Below are positions 34,438-43,605 of a stretch of DNA of 64,000 nt, piece after piece. The notes under the pieces were generated by a model that saw only the letters and a list, made by a program, of their open reading frames with translations, was not told the origin of the DNA and ran no database searches. Both the position numbers and the translations under genes were made by a program. Within the stretch, counting starts at the first letter, position 1; every line of letters starts with the position of its first letter. The DNA comes from JBBQXY01 sp038209195 (GTDB taxonomy: Bacteria; Chloroflexota; Ktedonobacteria; Ktedonobacterales; Ktedonobacteraceae), in contig JBBQXY010000007.1 in assembly GCA_038209195.1 (NCBI GenBank), forward strand, positions 9,617 to 73,616, in the 5' to 3' direction.

Positions 34438-34921
34438 ATGCACCTCCTGCTTGTAACATGTCTCGTACTTCGCTATGTTTCCCTTATTGTAATAGACGTT
34501 CAGGCAGGTATTGGCGGTGATCACTGGCTGCAAAAATCGCATTGACCGTTTTTCTATCGGCAGCGCAAAGAATGTGCTGGCACAGTTACGACCTGAAAGT
34601 GGCAGGAAGCCGCCCTCTAATACGAGGTTCGCGTCTGGTGTATTGGTCGTCATTCTGAGCGCCCAGTAGCCGAAGCCCTGAGTGCAACGAAGGGGAAGAA
34701 TCTGGCTCACGAGCAGTCTTATCTCCAAATGTCTGGTCGGAAGGTACGAATTGCCGTGCTTTTTGCGGACATTTAACACAATAACAGGATATAATATGTA
34801 CAGACAGAAAGTGGTAGACGCGTAGGAGCCATAACTGTGATGTTACTCTTGTTGGTTGTCTCGGATGCTTTTTAACAGCAACAATACATTGAGTAACACA
34901 CGCTTTTTTTCGGAGGATATC
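34438..34921. repeat. Intergenic region with a degenerate dispersed-repeat remnant
   Basis: This 484-bp divergent gap holds no supported gene. At 34649-34710 it contains GTCATTCTGAGC and, about 40 bases later, GAAGAATCTGG. This resembles the GTCATTCTGAGCG...GAAGAATCT repeat seen scattered in many bacterial genomes, here split by an internal duplication-like stretch (CCGAAGCCCTGAG). Only one copy is present in the window, so assignment is tentative. Promoters of both flanking genes must lie here. Confidence 0.3.
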
Positions 34922-35506
34922 GTGCCAGGACATGATATAATCGTGATCGGAGCTTCCGCCGGTGGGGTAGAAGCTTTGATGAAAGTTGTCAGAACACTAC
35001 CAGGAGATATACCAGCATCACTTTTTTTGGTTCTGCATCTGCCAGCGGAGAGTTCAAGTGTATTGCCAACGATCCTGAGCCGTGTCAGCGCACTCCCCGC
35101 AATTCATCCCGAAGATTACAGCCCAATCGTCCCTGGGACGATCTATGTTGCACGTCCCGATTACCATTTGATGTTGGAACATGGTATTGTGCGCGTCACG
35201 CATGGGCCGAAGGAAAATCGTCATCGACCAGCTATCGATCCTTTATTTCGCTCGGCAGCGTTGGCCTATGGGCCGCGCGTCATTGGCGTGATCTTGACCG
35301 GCGCTTTGGATGATGGCACCGCGGGACTATTAGCCATTAAGTGTAGCGGTGGAATTGCCATTGTCCAGGACCCGCAGGAAGCTCTGTATGCCAGCATGCC
35401 ACGCTCAGCTCTATTGCATGTCCAGGTAGATTATGTTCTAGATCTCGATGCCATTGGGCCAAAGTTGATACAACTGGTAAAAACACCGATTAGCGATATA
35501 CTTTGA
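34922..35506 (+). CDS. Stand-alone CheB-type methylesterase domain
   Basis: GGAGG is five bases before the GTG at 34922, which gives 194 residues consisting only of a CheB catalytic domain. The esterase triad is visible as Ser12 (G-A-S-A-G-G), His39 (V-L-H-L-P) and Asp131 (G-A-L-D-D-G-T). The usual N-terminal receiver domain is absent, so it is not switched by CheA phosphorylation in the standard way. A second CheB domain opens the CheB-CheR fusion that starts 26 bp downstream. No chemoreceptors, CheA or flagellar genes are nearby. It probably removes methyl groups from glutamate in a non-flagellar signalling receptor. Confidence 0.9.
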   Translation: MPGHDIIVIGASAGGVEALMKVVRTLPGDIPASLFLVLHLPAESSSVLPTILSRVSALPAIHPEDYSPIVPGTIYVARPDYHLMLEHGIVRVTHGPKENRHRPAIDPLFRSAALAYGPRVIGVILTGALDDGTAGLLAIKCSGGIAIVQDPQEALYASMPRSALLHVQVDYVLDLDAIGPKLIQLVKTPISDIL

Positions 35507-35531
35507 AGCAAAAGGGAAGAATGTTTGCTTT

Positions 35532-38204
35532 ATGAACAATATTGAACATGTACAAAGTGATCTTGATAACCGAGACGTTAATCGTGGGGATTTGGTTGTT
35601 GTTGGTTCCTCCGCGGGTGGTGTTGAAGCCCTCTTGATTTTGGTCAGTACCTTCCCTGTGGATTTCCCAGCCCCTATTGTGCTTGCACAACATCTTGACC
35701 CGAACCGCACGAGTAATCTTGATGCTATTTTACGCAGACGTGCCACCCTCCCTGTCGAGCTGGTTGAAACAAACTGCTTGTTGGAGAAAGGCAAGATTTA
35801 CGTTGTACCGTCCAATCGTCATGTCACTATCATCGACGGTCATGTGGAAGTGAAGGGCGATCAAAACAAGGGTCCGCACCCTTCCGTTGACTTGCTTCTT
35901 TCTAGCGCAGCAGAGGTGTACGGAGATCGCTTGATCGCCGTGATACTGACCGGTTCTGGCTCTGATGGCGCGTCGGGTGCGATTGAAGTGAAGGAAGCAG
36001 GTGGAATAGTGATTGTGCAGGACCCACAAACTGCCCGCTACCCCGCTATGCCTTTGGCACTTTCTCCTTCAGTGATCGATTTCGAGGCTGATATCGAGCA
36101 CATTGGTCAATTGCTCTACGATTTGCTGACCGGGGTAAATAAACTTCCCCAGGCCCAGGAGAAGACAGAGGATGTCATGAAAAACATCCTGGAACAGGTA
36201 AGCCGCCAGGCTAGTATTGATTTTCGGCAGTATAAATCGTCAACGATCCTGCGACGAATTGGTCGCCGTATGGCTGTAGTCCATCAAGAAACGATGCAGC
36301 ATTACCTCGAATATTTGCGTGACCATCCTGAAGAAGTTGGTGAACTAGTAAAAGCGTTTCTAATCAACGTCACCCAGTTCTTCCGCGATACCGACGCCTT
36401 CGCCTATTTGAATAGAGAGATATTGCCTAGGATGATCCATCATGCACACGAACGAGACAAAGTTTTACGTATCTGGTCGGCTGGTTGTGCTTCTGGTGAA
36501 GAGGCCTATTCGCTGGCGATGCTCTTAACCGATTTGCTGGGAGCGGATTTAGCAACGTGGAGTGTGAAGATTTTCGCGACTGACCTGGACGAGGCCGGTA
36601 TTACATTTGCACGCCGTGGTCTCTACACCGAGAACTTGCTCAAAGGTGTCCCCGATGAATATCGAAACCGTTTCTTCGAGCGTGTTGACCACGGTTATCG
36701 TATCACCAAGACGTTGCGACAGATGGTGATATTTGGACAACAAGACCTCAGCCGCAGTGCGCCTTTCCCGCGTATTAACCTGGTGTTGTGCCGTAACGTC
36801 CTGATTTATTTCGCACCCGAACTCCAGGATTATGTTCTGCATCAATTTGCTTTTTCACTGGCTCCCGGTGGTTATCTGTTCCTGGGTAAAGCTGAATCAA
36901 TTCGCCCAACGCAGTCCTATTATGAGCAAGTTAACAAGCAGTGGAAGATGTACCGTTGTATCAGCCCTGCTATTCCACTTGCCCGACGCAGTGTCATTGG
37001 CATTGCCAATGCAGTGCATTCCACCAACACTGTCACCAAGGAAGTGAGCAAAACCAGTAGTGATGAGCAATTGCCAGTCCCGGCTGAGTTAGTACAACTG
37101 CGTCGTCTTAACGAATTGCTCTTGCGCTTTTTACCCATGGGGGTTGTGGTGATTGATCGCACCTATCACGTGGTCACGGCTAATGGAACGGCACGGCGAC
37201 TCTTGGGCTTGCGAGACCTCGGTAATGAGCAAGATTTCCTGCATGCTGTGCGCGGCATACCCTATACGATGGTGCGTAACGCCATTGACGCTGTCTTTCG
37301 TGAACACAACACGATCAATTTACCTGAAATTGAGCTAGATATCAGCGTAGGTGGAAACGGGCGTTTTATCAGTCTGGCTATCGTTTTGATGCAGATGGAA
37401 GCGGGTATGCCCGAAATGGCTGTAATGAGCGTGGTAGATGTGAGTGAGCAGATCCAGATTCGTCGTCAATTAGAAGCGGTCCAGATGGAACAGACGCAAT
37501 TGATGGACGAGCTGAGCAGTGCGAATAAACGGCTGAACAATGTGAATAAAGAGTTGTTGGATGCTAACGAAGAGCTGCAAGTTGCCAATGAAGAGCTGAT
37601 GCTTACGCATGAAGAGCTGCAAGCCACGATGGAGGAATTTGAAACAACGAATGAGGAACTGCAAGCCACCAATGAAGAACTGGAAACCAACAACGAGGAG
37701 CTACAGGCCACCAACGAAGAATTGGAAACAACAAATGAAGAGTTGCGTGCGCGAACCAGCGAAATGCAAGAACTCATGACGATGCTGGAGAGTGAACGGG
37801 TACGTTTAGCTGAAATGGTTGAGCTTGCACCATTTTATATTTTGGTGCTGCGTGGCCCACACTTGTTAGTTGAAGCTTACAACCCACGCTATGCTCGTTT
37901 GCTTGAAGGGCGATCAGTACTGGGGCAACCTCTCGCCGAAGTCCACGAATTCTTTTGGGCGGCTGGCAGTGAGGGTGTTCGCCTGGCGCGTGAGGTGTAC
38001 CAACAGGATAGCTTACGTACAACCCCGAGGTTGCAGACCTTTGTGTTAAACACGCAAGAAAGCACACAAGAACACTATTTTAGCTATACTATTGTACCTT
38101 CACATGATGCTGCTGGCACTGTCACCGGCGTCATTATCTATGCATTGGATGAGACAGCCCAACAGGAGAGGTCCGTTGAGGAGGAACTCGAACACCTCAA
38201 CTAG
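35532..38204 (+). CDS. CheB-CheR fusion with PAS domains and heptad coiled coil
   Basis: This 890-residue protein holds a CheB methylesterase domain (about 18-195; Ser27, His54, Asp145), a CheR methyltransferase domain (about 215-465; SAM loop G-C-A-S-G-E-E at 318-324, and N-L-V-L-C-R-N-V-L-I-Y-F), a PAS domain (about 520-635), a long coiled coil built of repeated N-E-E-L-Q/E-A-T heptads (about 645-755) and a second PAS-like domain (about 760-885). No histidine kinase follows, unlike many CheBR-PAS-kinase proteins. It could add and remove methyl groups under control of the PAS sensors. It is probably co-transcribed with the CheB protein upstream. Confidence 0.92.
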   Translation: MNNIEHVQSDLDNRDVNRGDLVVVGSSAGGVEALLILVSTFPVDFPAPIVLAQHLDPNRTSNLDAILRRRATLPVELVETNCLLEKGKIYVVPSNRHVTIIDGHVEVKGDQNKGPHPSVDLLLSSAAEVYGDRLIAVILTGSGSDGASGAIEVKEAGGIVIVQDPQTARYPAMPLALSPSVIDFEADIEHIGQLLYDLLTGVNKLPQAQEKTEDVMKNILEQVSRQASIDFRQYKSSTILRRIGRRMAVVHQETMQHYLEYLRDHPEEVGELVKAFLINVTQFFRDTDAFAYLNREILPRMIHHAHERDKVLRIWSAGCASGEEAYSLAMLLTDLLGADLATWSVKIFATDLDEAGITFARRGLYTENLLKGVPDEYRNRFFERVDHGYRITKTLRQMVIFGQQDLSRSAPFPRINLVLCRNVLIYFAPELQDYVLHQFAFSLAPGGYLFLGKAESIRPTQSYYEQVNKQWKMYRCISPAIPLARRSVIGIANAVHSTNTVTKEVSKTSSDEQLPVPAELVQLRRLNELLLRFLPMGVVVIDRTYHVVTANGTARRLLGLRDLGNEQDFLHAVRGIPYTMVRNAIDAVFREHNTINLPEIELDISVGGNGRFISLAIVLMQMEAGMPEMAVMSVVDVSEQIQIRRQLEAVQMEQTQLMDELSSANKRLNNVNKELLDANEELQVANEELMLTHEELQATMEEFETTNEELQATNEELETNNEELQATNEELETTNEELRARTSEMQELMTMLESERVRLAEMVELAPFYILVLRGPHLLVEAYNPRYARLLEGRSVLGQPLAEVHEFFWAAGSEGVRLAREVYQQDSLRTTPRLQTFVLNTQESTQEHYFSYTIVPSHDAAGTVTGVIIYALDETAQQERSVEEELEHLN

Positions 38205-38295
38205 TTAAAAAATGATTGTTTGTCGCTGGGTTGAGGCTGGTAGCACATTCGATATATCATTGCCGTTTCCTAGGACGTGCTTTCCTCTCTTTGCT

Positions 38296-40089
38296 TTAAT
38301 TCGCGAGTAAGATCGGCGTTTGTATCTGGTACATGCCAGCTTTAAGAATGTCCATGAGCAACTGGGTCGTTTTGTCTCTGACCTCTGGGGCGGCGTTGAA
38401 ACGCTCCTGGAGGAAAGCGATACAGCGTTGATAACAGTAGAGCAAGTAGCCTGGATCGCTCTCCCCTTTTGTTACAGCGGGACGGGCGAAATTGAGCGAG
38501 GTTTGAAAACATCGGTCAGCGAAAGTATAGCAAGCGTTCGCGAAATCGCGTGTTGTTGCAGCGCGTCCCAACTCCTCAGCTACCTCTCCAGCGGCAAAGT
38601 AGACCTCAGTCTGGCTGAAGGGGCTATTTCCTACAGCATTAGTACTCCCTTGACGCTCAGGGAAGCGTGGCAGAGCTGGTTCTTTGTACAAAGGAGTATC
38701 GACCTGAAAGGCCATAAGAGTATCCAGCATCGTCCTGGAGAATGAGGGTTCATAGAGCGTATCCAACATCTGCTGACAGAGGTGAACGGCAAGGGCACGT
38801 TCCCGCAATGCTGTATCGGTATAACCATAGAGTTGTGCCAAAGCTGCTCGTTGGGCCGCGATGCGCACAAAGTAGGCCAAAGCTGTATACAGTGTCGCTT
38901 CCTGGCTGGCTGAAGGTAATGCAGTGTCATCGAGTGGATTGCGCCATGTCAGAAATACCTGGCGACATTGCTCTTCAGCATCATCAAGTAATGAGGCACA
39001 ATTGGCAGTAATCTGCTTCCCCTCTTTCCGGTGCTGTTTTTTTGCCAATTGCCTGCGGTACGAACTCAAGTCAAGTTCTGCTTGTGCCAATGTGAGGCGA
39101 GCTAAGGCTTCACTTTGGTAGTCATTACTGACGTGGTAAACGCTACAGCTCTGTATGAGGAAACCAATAGCTTGTTGATATTGAGCTTGAATCTCTTCTG
39201 GTGTACTATGATGCGGCTCTGCTTGTGCCGTTAGCTGACGCATATGAGCGTAAATGCAGTAACCCAAACCAAAATAGAGCGCACCTGCGGTTTTCAATAC
39301 ATGTGTCGTATTCAGATGTGTACGCGCCCGCATATAGAGGGCAGAGGCTTGCTCATATGCTCCCAAGGCCTGGTAATCATTCCCACAATGGAGTTCTACC
39401 TTGAACTGCAAAGGGATATTGCTCTCTTCTGGTAGGTCATTTTCTAACAAGTGAAGCACACGTAGATGATAGTGTAACGCCGTCTGGTAATAGTGTTGTA
39501 GAAAATAATTATGCCCTAATTCATCCAAAATCACAGGTTGTTGTCTGGGAGAAGCGAGCGCGAACGCTCGCTCAAATGCGGAGAGAGCAGCACCTAAATC
39601 ATGCTTTTCCTGTGCAATCAAACCCATTAAAAAAGCACAACTCGCTTGCTGGTCAGATGGCAGCGACGCGATAAACTCTGTTGTCAGCGTCGGGTATTCT
39701 GGGAGAGTTTGCAGATTGTAGTGTTCAGTGTTATCAAGAAGGACGTTTAAAAATGTCAAATCTCTGGTTGGTGAGAGGCGTTTCCCCATCTCTGCTTGAC
39801 CCGCACTTTGCAGCGGGTTCGTCGTTCGAAATTGCTCAGCTTGTTCTAGCATCTTCTTGAAGTAGTCGGATGGCTGGCCCAATTGCTCAGCAAAAAAGCG
39901 CAGAGCTTCGGGCGAAGGGATGATTTTGTTCCGTTCTACCGCGCTGACATACGACTTTGAATAACGCGTTTGGCCCAGTGAACTTTGTGTCAAGTTGAGC
40001 TGGCGTCGTTCTTGTCGAATATACTCACCAATATGTTGTGTATTACCAGAAAAAGATTGCGGTTCCTCTATGCTATTCTCTTCTATCAT
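38296..40089 (-). CDS. XRE-family regulator with TPR-like C-terminal region
   Basis: The 597-residue protein has an N-terminal helix-turn-helix (about 20-80; Y-I-R-Q-E-R-R-Q-L-N-L-T-Q-S-S-L-G followed by K-S-Y-V-S-A-V-E-R-N) and a long helical region with tetratricopeptide-like repeats (about 120-590). Such proteins are typically sensors that bind a peptide or protein ligand through the TPR arc and control nearby or dispersed genes. A 6+6 inverted repeat just upstream of the start is a candidate autoregulatory site. A full promoter is also visible. AGGAAA precedes the ATG. No target gene can be named. Confidence 0.85.
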   Translation of the reverse strand: MIEENSIEEPQSFSGNTQHIGEYIRQERRQLNLTQSSLGQTRYSKSYVSAVERNKIIPSPEALRFFAEQLGQPSDYFKKMLEQAEQFRTTNPLQSAGQAEMGKRLSPTRDLTFLNVLLDNTEHYNLQTLPEYPTLTTEFIASLPSDQQASCAFLMGLIAQEKHDLGAALSAFERAFALASPRQQPVILDELGHNYFLQHYYQTALHYHLRVLHLLENDLPEESNIPLQFKVELHCGNDYQALGAYEQASALYMRARTHLNTTHVLKTAGALYFGLGYCIYAHMRQLTAQAEPHHSTPEEIQAQYQQAIGFLIQSCSVYHVSNDYQSEALARLTLAQAELDLSSYRRQLAKKQHRKEGKQITANCASLLDDAEEQCRQVFLTWRNPLDDTALPSASQEATLYTALAYFVRIAAQRAALAQLYGYTDTALRERALAVHLCQQMLDTLYEPSFSRTMLDTLMAFQVDTPLYKEPALPRFPERQGSTNAVGNSPFSQTEVYFAAGEVAEELGRAATTRDFANACYTFADRCFQTSLNFARPAVTKGESDPGYLLYCYQRCIAFLQERFNAAPEVRDKTTQLLMDILKAGMYQIQTPILLAN

Positions 40090-40100
40090 GCCCGTTTCCT

Positions 40101-40124
40101 GTCACTACAAACTAGTGTAGTCAC
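40101..40124 (-). promoter_or_regulatory. Inverted repeat upstream of the XRE-TPR gene
   Basis: ACTACA-N6-TGTAGT, extended on both sides by GT(C) and (C)AC, lies in the 5' untranslated region between the predicted transcription start and the ribosome site. It is a plausible operator for the helix-turn-helix protein it precedes. Confidence 0.35.
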
Positions 40125-40157
40125 TTTTCTCTGTATTCTAACAAGAAATATCAACTC

Positions 40158-40187
40158 ATTATAACGCATAACATGCACGTAATTCAA
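40158..40187 (-). promoter_or_regulatory. Promoter of the XRE-TPR gene
   Basis: On the minus strand TTGAAT (40182-40187), an 18-bp spacer and a perfect TATAAT (40158-40163) precede the gene, giving a start of transcription near 40151 and a leader of about 60 nt. Confidence 0.5.
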
Positions 40188-40338
40188 GAAAAAATAAATG
40201 GAACCGTTAATTGCCAAACATTTCTTACATTCCTTTTGCTTGTGATAAAATGGGAATTGTCTCTGGCTTGCAGGGCAATTTTGAAAAGACACAACAATGT
40301 TGATTGCCGCGCTAAGTAGTCACAAGGAACGAGTTACT

Positions 40339-41145
40339 ATGCACAGTACGCACAGTACATTATCATCACTAGTTGATCGAGCGTTAATGGGCAACCAACG
40401 CCCCTTAGAGTTTTATTTGCGCGAGCAAAGTCGCTTGCCAGGACCACGAGCGAACCTGGAGTTGGTCAATGAAATGAGCTATTTGATGGCTGCACTGTGT
40501 TCCGAACACCCTGAGAAAGTGCAAACGCTTCTGAATTATCTCATTAGCGATGATCGTAAGAAGATTGTAAGCAATACTCCTGCCGAATTTGTGGTTTTAT
40601 GTGGCATTGTCGCCTATGGGGCGTGTGCGGCTGTGCGTTCTATTTGGCGTAGCGAGGTGTATGAATTGCTCGATCAGTTTGCTTGCAGTCCTTGCTGGCG
40701 TGTGCGTCAGGGTGTAGAAATTGCCTTTCAGCGTTTGTTGATTGCCACACCGCAAGATACTATTAGCTATTTGACCATCCTCGCAACGCAAGGAAATTTT
40801 TTGCAGCAGCGTGCTGCTGTTGCTGCTATTGCAGAACCAGCCTTGCTCTTTTCACCGGAGTTGGTACACGCTGCGTTATCATTGCAATTCGTTGTACTGG
40901 AACGTGTTCATGCCTCCTCCGCATTGGAGCGGAAACGTGAGGATTTCCGTGTCCTACGTCAGACGTTGGGTTATGCTATCAGTGTAGTTGCGGCAGTTAC
41001 TCCTGAGAGAGGGTTTGCGCTGATGCGCACCTGTGCCTCCTGGGCCGATACAGACATCACCTGGATATTGCGCGAGAATTTGAAAAAGAAACGCCTCGCC
41101 AAGTTCGTTGATTACACCGAAGTCCTGGCGAAACTCCTCGCTTGA
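40339..41145 (+). CDS. HEAT-like helical repeat protein, function unknown
   Basis: AAGGAA upstream favours the ATG at 40339 (268 residues) over the one at 40297. The protein is helical with HEAT/ARM-like paired helices. For example W-R-V-R-Q-G-V-E-I-A-F-Q-R-L and L-Q-Q-R-A-A-V-A-A-I-A-E-P are typical of repeats that stack as a solenoid, and W-I-L-R-E-N-L-K-K-K-R-L near the end recalls DNA alkylation repair-type HEAT proteins. No catalytic motif is visible. It stands between the XRE regulator and efp with no clear operon partner. A scaffold role is the most one can say. Confidence 0.65.
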   Translation: MHSTHSTLSSLVDRALMGNQRPLEFYLREQSRLPGPRANLELVNEMSYLMAALCSEHPEKVQTLLNYLISDDRKKIVSNTPAEFVVLCGIVAYGACAAVRSIWRSEVYELLDQFACSPCWRVRQGVEIAFQRLLIATPQDTISYLTILATQGNFLQQRAAVAAIAEPALLFSPELVHAALSLQFVVLERVHASSALERKREDFRVLRQTLGYAISVVAAVTPERGFALMRTCASWADTDITWILRENLKKKRLAKFVDYTEVLAKLLA

Positions 41146-41280
41146 ACGCGTAAAAAGCCGTAGGCTCTCGCAACATTCGTGAGAACGTGATAAACTATGT
41201 GCTGAACACAACATGTTTTCACTATACAGGCTCAAAGTATGCCTGCAAAAGTAATGCCTAATTATGAGGAGAATAAACCC

Positions 41281-41847
41281 TTGGGTGCAACAACAACAGC
41301 CGATTTTCGCAATGGAATGGTTATTCGCTATAATGGCGAATTATATACAGTGGTAGAATTTCACCATGTCAGCCCAGGAAACTGGCGTGCCTTTGTCCGT
41401 GTCCGTTTGAAAAATGTGAAGAATGGACGCGTCATGGAGCAACGGTTTCGCGCGGGCGAAGATATTGAAGATGTGCGCGTCGAGCATCAAAACTGGCAGT
41501 TCTTATATGTCGATGGCGATGACTATATCTTTATGAATACCGAGACATTTGATCAGCAGCCCGTGCCAAAAGAAATGCTGGGCGATGCTATCCAATTTTT
41601 GAAAGAGCAGGATGTGGTAGAACTCCTGGTCGATGGCGATACAATTATCGCCGTAGATTTACCCAACTTCCTGGAGTTGCGCGTTGAAAGCGCGGAACCC
41701 GGCGTGCGCGGTGATACCGCCAATAACGTCACCAAGCCAGCCACCCTGGAAACGGGTGCCGTTATCAACGTCCCCCTCTTCGTCAACCCTGGCGACCGCA
41801 TTCGTGTCGATACCCGCAGCGGTCAATACGTCGAGCGCGTCAAGTAA
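41281..41847 (+). CDS. efp: Elongation factor P with Asn at the modification-loop tip
   Basis: EF-P relieves ribosome stalling at proline runs. All three domains are present: an N-terminal KOW-like barrel, a central OB domain and a C-terminal OB domain ending in D-T-R-S-G-Q-Y-V-E-R-V-K, almost identical to the family signature. The frame opens at 41239, but GAGGAG lies nine bases before a TTG at 41281 and the resulting 188 residues match the family length. With that start the loop tip is Asn34 in S-P-G-N-W-R, exactly where Lys34 (E. coli) or Arg32 (Pseudomonas type) would be modified. So lysylation, rhamnosylation or 5-aminopentanol modification of that residue is not possible. Confidence 0.92.
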   Translation: MGATTTADFRNGMVIRYNGELYTVVEFHHVSPGNWRAFVRVRLKNVKNGRVMEQRFRAGEDIEDVRVEHQNWQFLYVDGDDYIFMNTETFDQQPVPKEMLGDAIQFLKEQDVVELLVDGDTIIAVDLPNFLELRVESAEPGVRGDTANNVTKPATLETGAVINVPLFVNPGDRIRVDTRSGQYVERVK

Positions 41848-41922
41848 CGTGTAAATTTTGACTTTAAACTGGTGGAATCTGCCTAATCATCATTTGGGTG
41901 AGCTGTCTATGATCATCTTTTC

Positions 41923-43167
41923 GTGAAACCATCTCAACCGCGTACACAGGACGCCCGGCTTATCCTGGCGATGCGCGGACTACGCTCGTTGGCTTATGGG
42001 CTCCTAGCCGTAATCTTAGGAGTAGTACTGGCAGGAGAGGGTTTCTCACCTGTGTCCATCGGCGTCTTGATCACTGTCTCCTTGATCGGCGATATGGTTG
42101 GGACCTACGTGATCAGTCTGGTAGCAGACACGTGGGGACGAAGGCGCACGCTGGCATTGCTTTCACTGCTGATGGCTGTGACTGGTGTAGTCTTTGGACT
42201 GGTGACGAGCTATCCGTTGTTGCTGGTGGCGGCGTTCTTCGGCACGCTTGGCACCACTGCTTCGGAGACCGCTCCTTTTCTGCCCATCGATCAGGCAATG
42301 TTGGCGCAGATTACGCCGCCTCCGCGACGGACAACTCTGTTCGCCCGCTACAACCTGATCGCCTCACTTAGCGCGGCGGTGGGAGCACTGGCGGCAGGCG
42401 CGCCTGCTCTGTTGGAGGGTATCGGCATTCCCTTCGGCATTCGCCTGCTCTTCGGGGTGTACGCGGCACTTGGGCTCGTGGTGGCTGGCCTCTCCTTGCG
42501 TCTGACTGTACTGGTGGAGGCACCAGTGCGACCATCTATCGAGCTACAGAGCTTGAGGATGCGCCTTGTTCCGCAACTGCCTCGCTCGCGCGGCATCGTA
42601 TTGCGGCTGACCGCGCTTTTCAGTATCGATGCGCTGGCTGGAGGGTTGGTGGTGCAGAGCCTGATGGCGCTCTATTTCCACCTGCGTTTCGGCGTGCCGC
42701 TCACGACGCTCTCAATTCTGTTCTTTGGGGCCAATCTCTTCTCCGCGCTCTCGTTCTTGGCCGCAGTGCCGCTGGCCCGGCGGTTCGGTCTGCTCAACAC
42801 GATGGTTTTCACGCACCTGCCCTCGAATATCCTGCTGATACTGGTGGCTTTCGCCCCCATCTTTCCCATCGCTACAGCACTGCTGCTCGTGCGTCAAATG
42901 CTCTCGCAGATGGACGTGCCAACTCGTCAGGCCTACACGATGGCGCTGGTGGACCCGGATGAACGCACCGCAGCAGCCAGCGTGACTTCATTGGCGCGCA
43001 GCCTTGGTTCGGCAACCAGCCCCGTCTTTTCTGGCTTAATGCTGCAAGGGCCGTTGCTCATCGTTGGATTGCCCTTCATCCTGGCAGGAGTGCTCAAAGC
43101 CGCCTATGATCTCACGCTATGGTCCATCTTTCGGCAGGTGCGCTTAAAAGAGGAGAGAGAAGTCTAA
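41923..43167 (+). CDS. Major facilitator superfamily transporter
   Basis: The 414-residue protein (GTG start without a strong ribosome site) has about twelve hydrophobic helices and the MFS loop signature between helices 2 and 3 (L-V-A-D-T-W-G-R-R-R, a G-x-x-x-D-R-x-G-R-R form). A second copy of the pattern after helix 8 (V-P-L-A-R-R-F-G) is also visible. The family includes drug and metabolite exporters. The local base composition is richer in GC than that of the neighbours, which might reflect separate acquisition, but this is only an impression by eye. Substrate is unknown. It is convergent with the dgkA operon. Confidence 0.85.
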   Translation: MKPSQPRTQDARLILAMRGLRSLAYGLLAVILGVVLAGEGFSPVSIGVLITVSLIGDMVGTYVISLVADTWGRRRTLALLSLLMAVTGVVFGLVTSYPLLLVAAFFGTLGTTASETAPFLPIDQAMLAQITPPPRRTTLFARYNLIASLSAAVGALAAGAPALLEGIGIPFGIRLLFGVYAALGLVVAGLSLRLTVLVEAPVRPSIELQSLRMRLVPQLPRSRGIVLRLTALFSIDALAGGLVVQSLMALYFHLRFGVPLTTLSILFFGANLFSALSFLAAVPLARRFGLLNTMVFTHLPSNILLILVAFAPIFPIATALLLVRQMLSQMDVPTRQAYTMALVDPDERTAAASVTSLARSLGSATSPVFSGLMLQGPLLIVGLPFILAGVLKAAYDLTLWSIFRQVRLKEEREV

Positions 43168-43193
43168 CACTGAAGTAGCCTGGAGCTTCTCAT

Positions 43194-43598
43194 TCATCGA
43201 AAAATGAGTACCCATAGATGCGGCCCAAAAACACACACCCCAATGACGATAGAAAGCATTGCACTCAGCAGGACGGCCCCGGCCGCCACATCTTTGGCGC
43301 TTTTCGCCAGAGGATGATAAGTCGGCGAAGCCAGGTCAACACACAACTCAAAGACCGTGTTAAACATCTCCGCGATAAAAACCCCAGTAATAGCCACAAA
43401 AATCATTGCATACTCAATGGCTGAGATACGCAGAAATAGGCCCAACACAACAGCGAGCGTGGCAATGACGACGTGTACTCGTGCATTGCGTTGTGTGCGC
43501 AACGCATACCACAGACCGGAAAAAGCAAAACCAAAGCCAGCAATAAATTTTGCTAAGGAGCTTTTCTGGGGCTCTGGCGGTAGCGTTGGCATGCTCAT
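43194..43598 (-). CDS. dgkA: Undecaprenol/diacylglycerol kinase family membrane protein
   Basis: The 134-residue protein belongs to the small trimeric DgkA family. It has three membrane helices with E-M-F-N-T-V-F-E-L-C-V-D (catalytic Glu and Asn) and A-K-S-A-K-D-V-A-A-G-A-V-L-L (metal and ATP residues). In Gram-positive relatives this enzyme phosphorylates undecaprenol and so recycles the lipid carrier. The gene is the last of a four-gene operon with ybeY seven bases upstream. ybeY-dgkA pairing is widespread. With an O-antigen ligase-like gene in the same operon, the enzyme likely supports polysaccharide carrier supply. Confidence 0.9.
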   Translation of the reverse strand: MSMPTLPPEPQKSSLAKFIAGFGFAFSGLWYALRTQRNARVHVVIATLAVVLGLFLRISAIEYAMIFVAITGVFIAEMFNTVFELCVDLASPTYHPLAKSAKDVAAGAVLLSAMLSIVIGVCVFGPHLWVLIFR

Positions 43599-43605
43599 AG
43601 CGGCA

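Noticed and set aside
34438..34779. Upstream extension of the sugar-kinase-like gene by 114 codons.
   Set aside because: A strong AGGAGG just before 34437 and the start of the ATPase fold there show the extension is not translated.
37557..37745. Tandem 21-bp repeats as a possible minisatellite.
   Set aside because: They are in frame and encode the heptads of a coiled coil, so they are explained by the protein, though kept as a finding for their regularity.
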